A stretch of DNA of 64,000 bases from Botryotinia globosa. Lineage: Eukaryota; Ascomycota; Leotiomycetes; Helotiales; Sclerotiniaceae. The notes below the pieces were generated by a model. It did no database searches. It had not been told where the DNA came from and saw only the letters and a list, made by a program, of their open reading frames with translations. A program made the translations under genes and the position numbers. This document shows, one piece after another, positions 44,347 through 57,590 of this stretch (position 1 is the first letter of the stretch; each line of letters begins with the position of its first letter). The stretch spans positions 868,001 to 932,000 of the forward strand of contig RCSZ01000017.1 of assembly GCA_014898425.1 (NCBI GenBank). The letters run 5' to 3'.

Positions 44347-46809
44347 ATCTTATGTGGTGACCAAGATTTGAGACGAAGAAGAATAGATGCAAGTTGCTTG
44401 TTGATCGAAAAAGCTCTGGGAGGAATTTAAAGGTTATGGGAAAGCATGCTAAAAATCGTGCCCCTTTTCTAGTTCATTAGATCACAAAAGAATATCACAC
44501 ATTCTCAAGTAAAGGGGGTTCTAGAATCTAACGAAGGCAATGGAGTTATCTCCATTACACGTGCCTCTGATGTTCATTGTTTTGAGATGATCTAGAAACC
44601 AGCATGCCCAACCGGAGATTGATATCTCTTTCTTCGCTTGCAAGTGAGCTTATTTTAGAAATAGAGAACAATGAAAAGGATTTTTGATCAAAGAAAATAA
44701 GTCTGAGACAATGACATAGTATGATACACGAACAAAGAACATTGTCAAAGCAGTGGCGTGAAGGATCATTTGAACACGGCTTGTGCTCTACAAATGATAA
44801 AAAGTTCTAGATCGTAGACCCCTTCCTTTTCGCACCCATCCAAGCGATAAATTACAAACGATACCGCCACTTGCAGTACTAAGAAAGGCATGAAAAGGGA
44901 AAAAAAAGAAAAAATATAGCAAGAGCAAATGTGTACCCACGGTGTAGCCACATTGTCGGGTACTTTTAGGAGAAGAAATACCCGCGGCACAGAATACAAA
45001 GAGGGCAAACATCCAAGATACTTTGATCAGGAAGATTGTGTACCACAGAAGTCGCCCGAAAGATTAAGCCCGAGTCGGCACCACCATGGCCACGACTGGC
45101 ATTTGATGCTGGCATGAAGACTCGGACCGAGCTTTTGTGACATCAGAAGATGAACTTCCGGGTTATAGATCAGATTAGTCAAATCGGTTGTTCGATTTGG
45201 AGCTAAACTTGGAGTGTTGGTTTTGAGGCTAGAGCTCCTGAAGTGGCTCGACGAACTGAGAAAACAATATTGGATGTTCGACAGAGAGCCCACAATCGAT
45301 TGAAATTTATTCAGACCTCTAAGAAATACCCAGCGTCATATGTGGTCACAAAATGTGACATGTTTCTCCTTGATTCAAGTTTCCAGGAACGGTAATATTG
45401 GGGGCCGAATGGATGTACCCCCTCGTTTACTGTGCCAGTCAGTGCTTCTCGAGATCATGCCACAACAATATTCTCTCATGCTGCACAGCATTTCCGATCC
45501 GTCATATTATGCAGCTGTGATAGAAAACTCCTAAGTCAAGATCCGGAAAAGATTCATCGTGATACCAATACCAATAAATATTATCCTAGCGGCGTATCGA
45601 CGAGACCAATCATTTCACATGATCATATTCGTCCCACGGTCCCACCTCAACGCATTTTCCCAAATTTATCTGTGGCATCGTATCTCCATCAATCTCACCT
45701 CTCCACATTTTCTCAACCTTTTGTGACACAGGCACAGAGATTTCGATTGCCGATATCTCGCGTGTAACACTGCACTTGCGGCCCGCAGCGTTGACATCTC
45801 TTTTCAGATCCGATCAAATCCCCTCCACGATTCGAGCGTTCTCCTTCCAGAACGGTGTCGTGTAACGTAGGGAACATACATACATACAAATTGACTAAAG
45901 CAATACGGATAACAGTAACGCAATGCAGGATCCGCCGATTTGGTCGAACGTCGTTGCACATTGCAAGGAGAGACAAAGTAGAGGGCCCGAGAAGTAGGCT
46001 CGGCCGTGTCTGGACGTCGTACTAGATCTGGGGAGTTGTATTATTGGGGGCGGAATCGTGCGGGAGGTTGCATATTTGGTTGGGGTTGGAGCCACATATG
46101 TCATATTGATGTGATACCATTATTGCGTTGCGTGCCGCAAAACAATGTACTTGAGCTTTCTGATGGGTGGATGTCTTCTTTTAAGGAAGGCGCAGGAAAA
46201 TCTCCGTTTGACGCATGCTGTGACCACGATGTGATATCTGGGAACGGAGAATTATTAGGTTTTGGGAATTAGGAGCTGATAACAAAAGACCGAAATTGGA
46301 TATCCCGCATAAACAAACGAATGGTTCAAAGAGTAATTAAAGATAGACCGGAGATATTTCCGTGTCCGTCAACTCAACATTAGGCGAAGTTGTTCAACGA
46401 TGATCAGTCTGGTCTCTCCTAGGAAGTTACATTTCAAGCCATGGGATTCAGTTGGTCCTCCTGGGAGGAAGTAATCGGCGGATAAAATTCCATGTAGTCC
46501 ACCACTCAAGAAGCTTTCCTCAGCTATTTGTCTCACCTTCCAATTTATCCATGTATAGTAATCAGGTATTTTCAGGAACAGGTAACAAGAACCATTCGTG
46601 AGTATAGTGTCTCGCAATTGAATAGCTGACTACAGAAAAAAATGATAAAGTAGTCCCAACATTTTCCCACCGCTCTTAAGCCAGGCCTGAATTTTGTATT
46701 CCCTGTCTCGTCACAAACGCCACTATGTAATACACCCATACCTGCATCGTGACAGCTATTGCCCTTTGCACCACCTAGAACGCCAAGCAAACATCACCGT
46801 TGAAAACTT

Positions 46810-47935
46810 TCAAGCCTTGAACGCGCCATGGAGATTTGCTGGCTTGAACGTCTGCCTGAAAATTTCGAGTTCGTGAGTGAAACAAGTTTTGCTACTTGAG
46901 CTTGATGACTTTGAACTTTTTGACGAGGAACTTGGACTGCTGGAGCTGGAGCCCCCGGGGCCTTCACATGGCTCAAAGGCAAAGATGATGGCCGAAAACT
47001 GCTGATTGAACTCGTTATCACGAACGAGCAGCTCACGCCAGATGTTCGCAACTTCTTCTGGTGGGTTCTTGAAACCTGGGCCAAGCCCATACGTTCCGAT
47101 TACAATCTTATCATAACCGTAGAAAATTGCAATGCGCAAGGCGGTCTTAATGGAAGCTTTCATCAATTCCCGTTCCGTTTTAAAAGAGTACTTTTTGCCT
47201 GAGCTATCAAGCTTAGGGCGCTTGACGGTAGGGACAGAAATTATGGGCAGTGCTGAGATCCTTGTTAGCACTTGTATTTCATAGTTGATGCTTTGAAAAC
47301 TCACATTTGTATTCTGACCACGGCTCATACTTTTCTGGTCCATTGCGGAAAACAACTTCGGCTTGTTAGGCAAAATATCACATTTGAGTCTAGTCAACTT
47401 ACCAACGTTCTGAGAGATAATACCAGCCCGTTCGGGAATAGGGTAATTATTCGAGGTGATGTTATCTGATGCTGGTGTCGTTAAGCAAGTATATAGAGTG
47501 CTTCGTCTGGCTAAGCATTCTTCCGGTTGCATAACACCTGAGGAAATGAGTTAAAGTGAGATAGGTACCCGGTAAGAAAGAGCATACCAGCTTCCCAGTC
47601 ACCACCTGGTCGTCTTTCATGTGCCGGCATAATGACTGGAATGGGTTGATCATTCTCGCTGGCTGTCCATTCGAGAGCTAGATCCACGGGATCTCGTTCC
47701 ATGAAAGCTTTGAAACGTTAGCCAATAAATCTTAAGTCTAAAATTTTCTCAACGCCCTAGAATACCTACCAAATGTGTACTGTCTTGATTCTCTAATTGG
47801 CTGGTCTCGTAAAGAATCCGAATGGCATAAGTACGAAGTAGTTGGCCACTGCGGACATGCACTGCGTATGTAAGGGACATAAGTTTTCTTCGCCTCAGCA
47901 GCGATCTCTGAAGGCTTTGGCTTTGAGGGGGGCAT
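46810..47935 (-). CDS. Microbial-type PARG catalytic-domain protein (TIGR02452-like)
   Basis: Five exons on the minus strand: 47935..47770, 47707..47588, 47537..47403, 47355..47305, 47252..46810; 304 residues. All joins are phase 1 and each restores family text. The domain is a macrodomain-related fold acting on ADP-ribose; some members are poly(ADP-ribose) glycohydrolases. Seen: RRPGGDWEAG (residues 87-96) joined to VMQPEECLARRSTLY, the PGG...QEE..RRS active-site signature of the family, then GIISQNVVVFRNG, LPIISVPTVKRP and IAIFYGYDKIVIGTYGLGPGFKNPPEEVA, and AIIFAFEPCEGPGG. Unusual is a nearly pure Ser run of about 25 residues before the C-terminal helix. A TATATAT lies about 90 nt upstream. 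Confidence 0.82.
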
Positions 47936-49299
47936 GTTGAAGTCGTAGGTGGAATAAAAGAATAAGGATCTAGACAGAATGAGAAATTGATTAATGCAAA
48001 GCGGCGGATTAAAAAGAACGATGGGTATATATGAAGCAAGTTCTTGAATTAGAAGCTATATTAGATGCGATTGATTCACCGCGATAATCGACAGCAAGAC
48101 GAAGGGCATGGCTTAAGTATATATAAACGAAGGGATACAAGAGATGCGGTTCAAAAAAAAAAGTAAATGCTGCGAGCGCGATCTAGTCCACATTCCTGAT
48201 GCACGATCTTGACCACAGACGTGGAGCTGATAGATTCCCGGAGCTTTTGTCAGTCAAGAAAAGGCATATTGATGATTGATTTTTTGGGCCCAGACTCTTT
48301 GAGTCAAGATCATTTCCACCGAGCTGAAGACATATCGACAGTGAATTGGAGGCGGATGATATGGGTTGCAGCTTCCGAGTCCTTGCTACCAAGTGACAAA
48401 AAGTATGCATGTTACCGGAGACCAACCCAGAGATCTTTTGATCAAATCCTGTAGGTTACATTAGATTCGCGAGAAATAGATCTGTCAACTATCGTCATTC
48501 TCCAATGAGAATAGGTAAGGGCAGATGAGAAACAATATTAGTCCGTGCATATTCGAACTGGTTCAAATGATAACGGGTATAGACAGTAATAATGGGATAC
48601 CGGTACTGTATAACGTTATACAGATAGGGGTACATTCCAGAAATCGTTGTGTAAGGCAAGGCAAGCTTTCGTCACTTAGCATACTGTGGCAGAGGCATCG
48701 TTGATGTAGAAGCCTGTTTATACCATTCATCTGGGAGAGATTCGAGGGATGATAAAAAAAGAATAAACAAATGGTGTGAGAAAGCAATATGAAAATTTTT
48801 CTCCGAATTTTGTATTGCTTTTGGCGACGCCCAGACTCGTAATGCTGTGAGCCCCTGACGAGGATTCGAAGGTTAGAGTTTCCAGATCTCGATATATAGA
48901 TATACTTAGATCACAGCCCCATAATCTGTCTAATTAGAACTTACAATGTGGGCATTTTTACACGATTGAGTTTGTTGATTGATCATGAACCAGATCTGAT
49001 GGAAAGTTTGGAATGCTTAGCCAACGGCTCGGGTCGTCTCGGTTCGGCAACGCTTTACCTTATTCCTTGGAACCGCATCTAGCGCGCGTCTACGGTAACC
49101 CTCATTTGCCACTACCTATGTCTTCGAATATCAGATAGGTCGGGTACTCGAAGAAAAGTATAAACACCGAAAAAGAGTGTATGATTGATACGACATCAAA
49201 ACCAAAGACAACCACAATTATTTCGTTTGCAGGATTTTGAAATTAATCTTGTCGATCTTGCCAAGTCGCCTGCTTCTCTGAAATATCGAATAAGAAACA
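47936..49299. other. Divergent region PARG-domain gene / mitochondrial AsnRS
   Basis: 1.36 kb between divergent starts. TATA-like TATATAT at about 48026-48032 and 48117-48124 suits the minus-strand gene. No other gene recognised. Confidence 0.4.
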
Positions 49300-50946
49300 A
49301 TGGTACAACCCCGCTTTTTGTCAAAATCAAAATATGTCGCACGATCTTTCATTCAATTAAGGAGCTTCAGTATTTCTTATCCTACTAGATCTTCTCAATT
49401 ATCTGTTGCGAAGTTACTTGGAACAGCTCCCGAAAATGTAGATGAGGTTAAAGTCAATGTCAATGGTTTTATTCGTTCAATTAGGAACCAAAAAAAGATA
49501 TCGTTTGCTTCAATTGGCGATGGCTCAAGTGTGCAACCGTTACAAGCTCTTCTTACTCCGCAACAAGCTGAAAGGTCTGATAACCATACAAATAAGTTCT
49601 CTTCCACTCCTAATCGTACGATAGACTCTCGACCGGTACAGCTGTACGCCTCACCGGATACTGGAAACCTTCCCCGAACCAGAAGGCACAAAGCAATGAA
49701 TTACATGTGCTTGAAGTAAATGTTTTAGGTGCCGCGGATCCCGCCGTATGTAAGGCTTGGATGCAATACGTTGTCATTGATGATCACTACTGATCTGGAT
49801 TGGCAGACATTTCCGCTACAGAACAAATACCATACGCCTGAATACCTCCGCACCATTCCTCATTTGCGGACGCGAGCGCCCTTCAATTCAGCATTACTTC
49901 GTTTCCGATCGCAAAGCATAGCTTCTCTGACACAATTCTTTACTGAACAGGATTACGTCCAAACACATCCTCCTATAATTACATCTTCAGATTGTGAAGG
50001 CGCGGGGGAAGTTTTTGAAGTCGGTAGCGCGCACAAAGGACCAGTGGGGAAAGGTGACGATGGAACATTCTTCAAATCGCCAAAATACTTGACTGTTTCG
50101 AGTCAACTACACTTGGAGGCTTTGGCCCAATCAGTAGGAAAAGTATGGACATTATCTCCTACATTTCGAGCCGAGAAAAGTGACACGCCACGACATTTGA
50201 GCGAGTTCTACATGTTGGAAGCAGAGTGCAGTTTCATTGAAAAAATGGATGAAATTATGGATATTGTGGAAAACATGCTCAGGCATTTGACATCGAACCT
50301 ATATTCTACTCAAGTAGGGAGGGAAATATTAGAATCGAAGCGGAGCGGAGATGAGGAGAAAGATACAATAAGCAGAAGAAATGAATTGACCCGAAGATGG
50401 GAAGGAATGATGAAGGGGCCTTGGCCGCGGATCACTTATGCGCAAGCAATCGAAGAACTTGAAAGCAGTGGCCAAACTTTCGAACATCCTCCTGCCTGGG
50501 TTTCAGGTCTTCAAGCTGAACACGAGCGATATATCGCCAATACCGTCGGACTTGGATCGCCTGTTTTCGTAACAGACTATCCAAAAAGCATCAAACCATT
50601 TTATATGCTACCTTCAGAAAATTCACGTGCAGGAGGAATGCAGGAGACTGTCCAGTGCTTTGATCTTCTAGTTCCAGAAACATGTGAAATTGTAGGTGGA
50701 TCTATGCGTGAGTATAGATTACCAGAACTCATCTCTGCAATGCGAGCGAATGGTATGTTACGAGGTGACGCAGGAGAAGAAGAATTTGGTTCCTTGAAAT
50801 GGTACGCAGAACTGAGACGATGGGGAAGCGTACCTCATGGAGGGTTCGGCTTGGGGTTCGATAGGTTGCTAGGGTATCTTTCTGGTGTCCAGAACATCAG
50901 AGAGATAGTTGCATTTCCAAGGTGGGTTGGGAGATGTGATTGCTAA
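49300..50946 (+). CDS. SLM5: Asparaginyl-tRNA synthetase, mitochondrial
   Basis: Three exons: 49300..49574, 49625..49745, 49807..50946; 511 residues. It charges mitochondrial tRNA-Asn. The N terminus (MVQPRFLSKSKYVARSFIQL) is basic, Arg/Ser-rich and amphipathic, as a matrix presequence should be. Then the OB-fold anticodon domain (VNVNGFIRSIRNQKKISFAS), the join AERLSTGTAVRLTGYWKPSP, class II motif 2 FRAEKSDTPRHLSEF about residue 252, the AsnRS-type block QCFDLLVPETCEIVGGSMRE and motif 3 GFGLGFDRLLGYLSG about 480. The first intron has an atypical donor (GTCTGA). AsnRS is preferred over the related AspRS on the VGGSMRE block. Confidence 0.9.
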
Positions 50947-53900
50947 AATGAATCAACATTGCGCAGAGTGGTTTCAAGGCGAGGTTCAGTAACCCCGAGA
51001 TAGCTTTACCATGAGGCTTTCTTAGGGAAGCCCGATCGACACGATTGTAGTGGGTATCATGAGAATAGAAAGATTTATGACATGAGATCACTAATTCATG
51101 CAGCGACAATCTCTTGACAACGGGACAATGCCTCGCCGTAGGCAATCCGCGAGGCAAGAATTATTACAATTCAGTGCATCTTTTCACTCAATCCAATACA
51201 CTCTAGTCACTCTAGTGAAAATTTCATCGTCGGATGATGCTTGCCTACATCGACTTCGGCATCATCGCTAAGAAGTCAGCTTCGCCTCCTTACGAAATGT
51301 TATATGACCTTGTTTGCTCACCGCCATCCTCTCCACTACCTAGCCTTCAGCCAACTAATCAACCAACCATCAACCGCTGTTTCTCTCTCTCTTAAATGAT
51401 ACAGATTGAAAGCGCATGACTCAGATGTCAATTTAGAATACTCCCCACATAACTGGAAACTTACCGCAAACCATCACCAAAACCATAATTGCAAACGTGT
51501 GCCCCCAAAATACAATAATGCATCTAACTCCAGGTGATGCACATCCTAATCTTCAACAAGATTCATTCTGATTCCAGCCCTCATTCGCATGTGCATGCCC
51601 ATAGCCCCCAGCTCGAGCTTTCGGCGGGCCACGGAAATGATAAATGATTATTTATTCACACGTCATTTGAATTTGACGAATCGATTGCAAAAGGTATTGT
51701 TCTCATTTAAGAGTACATACAGTAGGTGCCCGCATAAAGTTTGCAGGCTGTGTCAAGTTTAAATTTACGGTTAACGGATCAGGTGGATCAGGTGGATCAG
51801 TTTGGCGGGTTTCTCGATACCTGGTTGTTTACAGACCCCAGAAGGAAGGATTTGAGTTTATTTGCTGGATATTAGTGTCGCTGTTTGTTTTTGTTCTTTG
51901 TTTTTTCTTCTTTGCATTAAATACTCTTCGTTATTTTCATGCCAACAATAAAAGCACTATAAATGATTTGGGAATTGAAGAGGGTGTGAATATTCTGGTT
52001 GAAGTGTGTAGCACTGCATTCATAACAGTTGGTGATTGTGTACTGCGATAGTAGCATTGAACATATCGCCACACCGAAGAAAAAGTCCTCACGCAATCTA
52101 CAATCCTCGATAACCCTCGAATTCAAGATATCGATCCATCAGATTCTAAAGCCCCTTGCTTCAGTAACTAACGAATATCACGCCGGTATATGAGATGAAG
52201 CTTACTTTCCCATCGTCAAGACTACCTAAGCAGATGTCGAGAGAATGGAATTCCGGAAATCCAACTGGATACCAACAACACAGGGAATAGGGCAACTTCC
52301 TATAGGCAGCCAAGATCCGAGATGTGAAAGGATCCATCGATAGATATATCAGATGTGATGAAGATACGGAAGAACCGGAGAATTTACCCATTTTGGGTTG
52401 CTAAAATATGCGATTAACAACTTCCGATCCGTCGTCAAAGTATAGCCTCGACAGTTTCAAAAGTATAAAAGTCGAGAGAGCATGTTGTTTTAATTTATCC
52501 ATCAGCCTTAGACAAGCGCCGAAGCGCAATCTGGAACATGAACTGATGATCCCGGATGGCTAGTTTGGGTAGTTTCGACCGAGTCGCAACACCTTGTGTT
52601 TCGCTGTGCCTCTTGGGTAGCTATGTAACTTGGCGTGGGTCTTAGATGGGCAGTCAGGCGCTGCGCTCTGCTTCGGATTAGGCTGAGAAATTAAGCGCCA
52701 GGACCCCGCATGCACATGCTTGTCTCGACTTCGAGTCAAGTTTGGCGTCAAAGGAAAGTTGTATTTATTATATTCCTGTTTTACGCGAGTTTATTTTGAT
52801 ACCAATGAAACCAGATCTTCTCCTTTGTGTTTCTGAAAATCCACAAGTTGTGTGATAATTTCGAGATAAAATTCCTATTCGTCACCTTTTCCGATGTTAC
52901 TGTCCATCCTTATTCCGTGCCTGCTCTTCCCAAAGAGCTTCCCAATACTACCTCGAACTCTCCACCCACACCTTATGCACCACCCCCTGTTTTACTCAGC
53001 ACCCCAAATTTGGGGTCTCAATTTACCACATCATTACACCTTTCTTGCCTCGCTTCCGTGCTCGCATGCTCACATCTGCATAGTTGGCGCATGTTGCAGG
53101 CTTTAAAGCACACCCTCTTTCTTATCAATACAGCCACCATGCCACCACAGCCGTTGAAGAAGTTTAGCGTGTGGACATTTTCACGGGAAATCTATCTTCA
53201 AATGGAAAAATAAAGAAAACAAGGTTTTCTCTCATCATTATCGGAAATTGCATATCCGGATGATGTTCCTGGGCTCAAATTTAAACGCGCCTCACTGTTG
53301 CATATCTGTACAACCGCCACCGTCCATTCACTCCGCTTTTCTTCATGAAAATCCTTTTCTCGCTTACCTACTTGACTGCTGGCTTTTCGTCTGCATTGGC
53401 AGTACCTTGGCTTGTCCGCCTTTCTTTTCATAAGATGTAGCTCGGCTAGATTTGTCATTTTTGCCAATTGTTGGTAATGGTAACATTTTCAGATGAGTCA
53501 GATATGTAACTTCAAGACTCTGTATTTTAATCATTTCTTCTCCAACCCTAGAAAATCATACCAATTTATGCCCCTGCCAAGTGCCAAGTTTACATACCGT
53601 GTGCATATACTGCATGCATACCACCCTCCCGAAATATATCCACGAGTAGGTAAATGCTAATTCCAATCTCATGGGACTGTTGGGGCAGAATCAAACGGCA
53701 GACTTAATCGGATATGCGTGCAGAATATCATGCGGATCGGATTCCTATCTCTCCGTCCCTGACATCTAGGATCTGCAGACAAGAAATGGAGTGTGGCCTA
53801 GATTCATCTTTCTACGGAGTTGAGAGATGCAGGGTATGTGCTATGTAGAGAACCTTCGTCACCTCGTTTATAGGACGTGGGTGGGTGTACGATTATGCTT

Positions 53901-54112
53901 GTTTATGTTTGTGTTTATGTACATCCGCAGCCGGTTTCAGGCTCTTTACATACCACGGAAGCAAGTGACGCTCACCGAAGGGTGAGATTCGGTGAGGTGA
54001 TTCGGTGAAATGATTTGCTGACGAAATGCTGATCCGATGGATAGACCCTGGTAGGTACTCGGCCGGGACCAAGTAGCCGTCCGAAGATTTGGGGGGAAAT
54101 AGAGGAGGTCAT

Positions 54113-54180
54113 ATGAGATGAGATGAGACAAGATCAAACTTAACTTCATTTCTTGAGGCTCTTGTCTCATCTCATCTCAT
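54113..54180. repeat. Perfect 21-bp inverted repeat, 26-nt loop
   Basis: Arm 54113-54133 (ATGAGATGAG then ATGAGACAAGA) is the exact reverse complement of 54160-54180. The ATGAG/CTCAT units also form short tandem tracts nearby at about 54190 and 54280, so the hairpin may have arisen from two microsatellite arms, but the non-repetitive ACAAGA end also pairs. Confidence 0.85.
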
Positions 54181-55123
54181 TCTAACCCATCCCATCTCAG
54201 GTCTCATCATGTTATATCTATCATATATGTGGACATATATGTGTTATTCCTACAATCTGCAGAATTATCAAACCATCTCATCTCATCTCATCCACAGTCG
54301 AATCATGGATTACCAGAGTTTCGGTTCGAGGGACAGAGTAGGAAAATAATAACTAAAACATACCTAGATTTAAAAATTACTCCTCTCCATTTTCTTCTGT
54401 CTTCTCCTCGTTTCCATTCTCTTCCTATCTAGACTCTACTACGTTCTGTACAATTCCACGTTACATACATGTATACATAGGTACAAACACCAGCAACCAC
54501 GCCGCGCATTTCTGCATGACAATATCCATATATTCGTTATCCTACCTTTCATTCATTCATCCTGTCATCCATTCAATAAAACAGATAGATTCATCTTCCC
54601 TCCCTCCCTCCTCTCCCCTTCACCCATCTACATCCACATGCATCCCCTTCTCCCCCCTTCCTTCTCCCCCCTTCCCTCTCACCCATGAAGAACATGCATA
54701 CACAATACACAACACAAAACCTACCAATATCACCCAGCCCAGCATCCACCATCCTCCATCCTCTATCCATTCATCCCACCCACAACCACACACCCCTCAA
54801 ACAAGCAAGCAAGTAAGCAAGCAAACCTACAGTAGTACCATTATAAATTTGCTTATACCATGATCATTCATGACATGGTGTATATACCTACACACCTATA
54901 TACCTACCCACCTATATACCTACTCACCTATATACATACCTAAATATACCTAAATATACACATGCAGGAGATACAGAATATACATGAACCGCTCTGCCGG
55001 GACCAAATGAAATCAAATGAAATGAAATGAAATCAAATGGAATCCCCTCCTCATCACATCCCATATTACATTTTATTACCTACATCAAATCAAGCAAGTC
55101 TTACGACAATTTATATATTTATT

Positions 55124-55161
55124 CATTTATTTATTTATTCATTCATTCATTCATTCATTCT
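55124..55161. repeat. (ATTT/ATTC)n tetranucleotide tract
   Basis: TTTA units change to ATTC units, about nine in all. Confidence 0.8.
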
Positions 55162-56027
55162 TTTACTGATTAATTTATTTGTAAATCTTCTATAGATATA
55201 TTTCTCCAAAGGATTACTTATTTGATTCCATTCTACTTCAGCACAGTACATACATACAGTACACATCCCACTCTCCCCCTGACCCTTCCCCTCCCCTCCC
55301 CTCCCTCCCATTCTTCAACCCCCATCACCCCCAACCCAAGCACTAGGCTCCCTGCTCCCTCTCCCTCTTCCCCCACTCCATTCCGCACAATAGACTCACC
55401 CGGGTTCTAGTATCATTTGCATAACTACCTGCAACGCACGCGTATGAATGTGGGGGTTTTTTTCTTTGTTTCATCTCATCTCATCTCATCTCACCACATC
55501 TGCTCCTCTCAACTCAATTATGCTATCACAGACACAAGACCAAATTGTTCAAATTGATATCTTCTTTTTCCTCTGACTTTATGTGAATCTAGATATGTAA
55601 TTTAATGTAAAGTAAATGAGTCGATGATATCCCATCTAATCTTCTCATCTCATACCCTCTCCTCTCCTCTTCAGAACCCACGAAAGAGAAAGTAAACTCC
55701 ATAGCAATGCAATGTAATGTAACGTTCAACCATCCAGACAACCAACAAACCACCGAGACATACCCCGTTGCTTATTCCATTCATTACGAGAAAAAAAAGC
55801 CTGATTGTTCATCTAAAATTGTACAGAGAAGAAAAAGAATGGATGAAAACTATGTATGCTGCAATAATTCGAAACCAAAAAAAACGAAAGTATGGGATAT
55901 CATTCCTGAAAAGCAAAACTCCGCTCATACCTAACGCCATTGTTGACTGACCCCGGCGACCTCTCCTATCCTGTAATTTTGCACGCCAAATATTCATGCC
56001 CCTGATACCATCCATACCCCTCTCCCT

Positions 56028-57590
56028 CTAGATCATAAATTTCCGATCCAAGACACTTATGGCTCTTCGATCTTCCCTTTCATTACACCCAAGTCCCGCG
56101 GCAGAAATTCCTGCGTTTAATTTTGCGATTTCTGATGCCCCATTCGTGACACCCGAAGCTTTCTTTTCCTCACCTATCTTTGATTCAACCTTGTCATTTT
56201 GTCTTGGACTAGTTGAGCCAGGTCTGGAAGTATTGCCACTGTTCGATTTGTTGTCCTCTAGGACACATGCTGAATCGGTATCATGAACAAGACTCGAAAT
56301 GGATGGTTTTTTTTGAGCTTCTGATTTACTAATTCCATTTGGTGTTCCATTTGGAGAATTGGCTGATTGTTCACGGAGACTCTTTGGTGTGCGAGCCGGG
56401 GAGATTGTTGCCTGCCTTGGTGGAGTAGTTGTTCTTTGAACCCCGTTGGGTCCGATGTTAACTGGTGGAAGTGGCGGCGCTTGGGCCAATCTTGGATCAA
56501 TCATTCCACTTGTTTGCAACGCTCTTTGCGCCATCAGTGCATGCTGTTCAGCTTGCATTCTAGCATGTTCAGCTTGAGGACTGGGACGATAGGCTGGGTG
56601 ATGTGGCGGAGGAGCACTGTTTTGATAGTTGTGTGGGGGCGGTGGTGGCAAAGAAGAGTTTGAGAGAGGTGGTGGAGGTCGATCATATACTGTTTGTTGT
56701 GGTGGACCATGTGCCATCATGCCAGGAGCATGACTAGGATGGTGATGAGGACTATACTGGTGAGATTGGTAAGGGGATGTATGCGGAGGTCCCGGTGCCA
56801 TGTGATACGGGGAAGGATGCATTGAACCAGGTGGTGGCGGAGGAAGCTGTGATGAATACATCTGTTGAGGATGATATGGAGGAGTAGAAACCGGCGATGG
56901 TGGCCATGGGCCATATCCCGAAGGATACCCATATGAAACTCGATGTTGAGATTGATGCATATTTGGGTGTGGCTGCTGCATATAAGGACCTTGTTGCATT
57001 GGCGCTCTGGTGATAGCTGGACCCTGAGCTTCATGAACTGTGGATTCCGGATACATGCCCTTTTCAGGGACAATTCGCTGAAGTTGTGGATCACTTGTAG
57101 GCTGTGGAAGCTCGGGAGCATTTGGATGATGTCGCGAGAAGTAGTAGCTGATTAAATGAAGATGATGTCCAGTAGAAGTCGTGATACTGAAGGATTGTTT
57201 CATTAACCCATCAGGTTTGTACCTGTACCCGTCTGGTCCATCTCCGTCCATATCTTGATCGTCGTCGCTACCCTTTCCACTGTCCGGTGTCTTTCCTGCC
57301 ATTCTCCGTGCTGGCGGTGGTACAAATTGACCACCTCCTCTCTTTCCTTCCATCTCCCGATATGTTAAAAAGCTTCCCGAGACTCTGCTTGCGCTCCACG
57401 ATTTCCCATCAGTCCACCTTCGCATTCCAGCTTCCCTTTCATCCCAAACAAATACTGATCCGGCCTTTATTGATTGTCTTTCCTTCTCCGATAGTCTTCT
57501 CTGTACTCGAGGCAATAGACCAAGTCGGCAGGCTTCGAATAGCTTAATCGCATCCGCAGGAGTGCGTACATGTCCGTGGTAGGTCTCCAT
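56028..57590 (-). CDS. WOPR-domain transcriptional regulator, Gti1/Pac2 type
   Basis: Single exon, 520 residues from METYHGHVRTPADAI; the frame is open 24 codons further upstream but the family starts here. WOPR proteins are fungus-specific DNA-binding regulators of morphology, sporulation and gluconate or pheromone responses. Seen: WOPR part a (residues 1-85: LFEACRLGLLPRVQRRLSEKE, SVFVWDEREAG, and the DNA-contact RRWTDGKSWSASRV at 57-70), an acidic linker, then part b (GLMKQSFSITTSTGHHLHLISYYF, 128-151). The rest is Pro/His/Gln/Tyr-rich, a likely activation region. METYHGHV with LLPRVQRRLS fits the Pac2/Gti1 branch rather than the Wor1/Ryp1/Sge1 (Botrytis Reg1) branch, from memory. No intron is needed. 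Confidence 0.92.
   Translation of the reverse strand: METYHGHVRTPADAIKLFEACRLGLLPRVQRRLSEKERQSIKAGSVFVWDEREAGMRRWTDGKSWSASRVSGSFLTYREMEGKRGGGQFVPPPARRMAGKTPDSGKGSDDDQDMDGDGPDGYRYKPDGLMKQSFSITTSTGHHLHLISYYFSRHHPNAPELPQPTSDPQLQRIVPEKGMYPESTVHEAQGPAITRAPMQQGPYMQQPHPNMHQSQHRVSYGYPSGYGPWPPSPVSTPPYHPQQMYSSQLPPPPPGSMHPSPYHMAPGPPHTSPYQSHQYSPHHHPSHAPGMMAHGPPQQTVYDRPPPPLSNSSLPPPPPHNYQNSAPPPHHPAYRPSPQAEHARMQAEQHALMAQRALQTSGMIDPRLAQAPPLPPVNIGPNGVQRTTTPPRQATISPARTPKSLREQSANSPNGTPNGISKSEAQKKPSISSLVHDTDSACVLEDNKSNSGNTSRPGSTSPRQNDKVESKIGEEKKASGVTNGASEIAKLNAGISAAGLGCNEREDRRAISVLDRKFMI

Larger units (their letters stand above)
43602..46809. other. 3.2-kb mostly gene-free region
   Basis: Holds the promoter of the secreted-protein gene and one doubtful small Cys-rich frame (44155-44346). 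The remaining open frames are short, overlap on both strands and match nothing recognised. Confidence 0.4.
50947..56027. other. 5-kb gene-free region
   Basis: No supported gene. Simple repeats and pyrimidine-rich tracts increase to the right, towards the WOPR gene 3' end. Notable items are a TGGATCAGG triplicate at about 51777-51800 and a 21-bp inverted repeat (54113-54180). Confidence 0.45.

Noticed and set aside
48821..48890. tRNA-like GAGGATTCGAAGG stretch
   Set aside because: The B-box resemblance is partial and no acceptor stem or A box could be placed around it.
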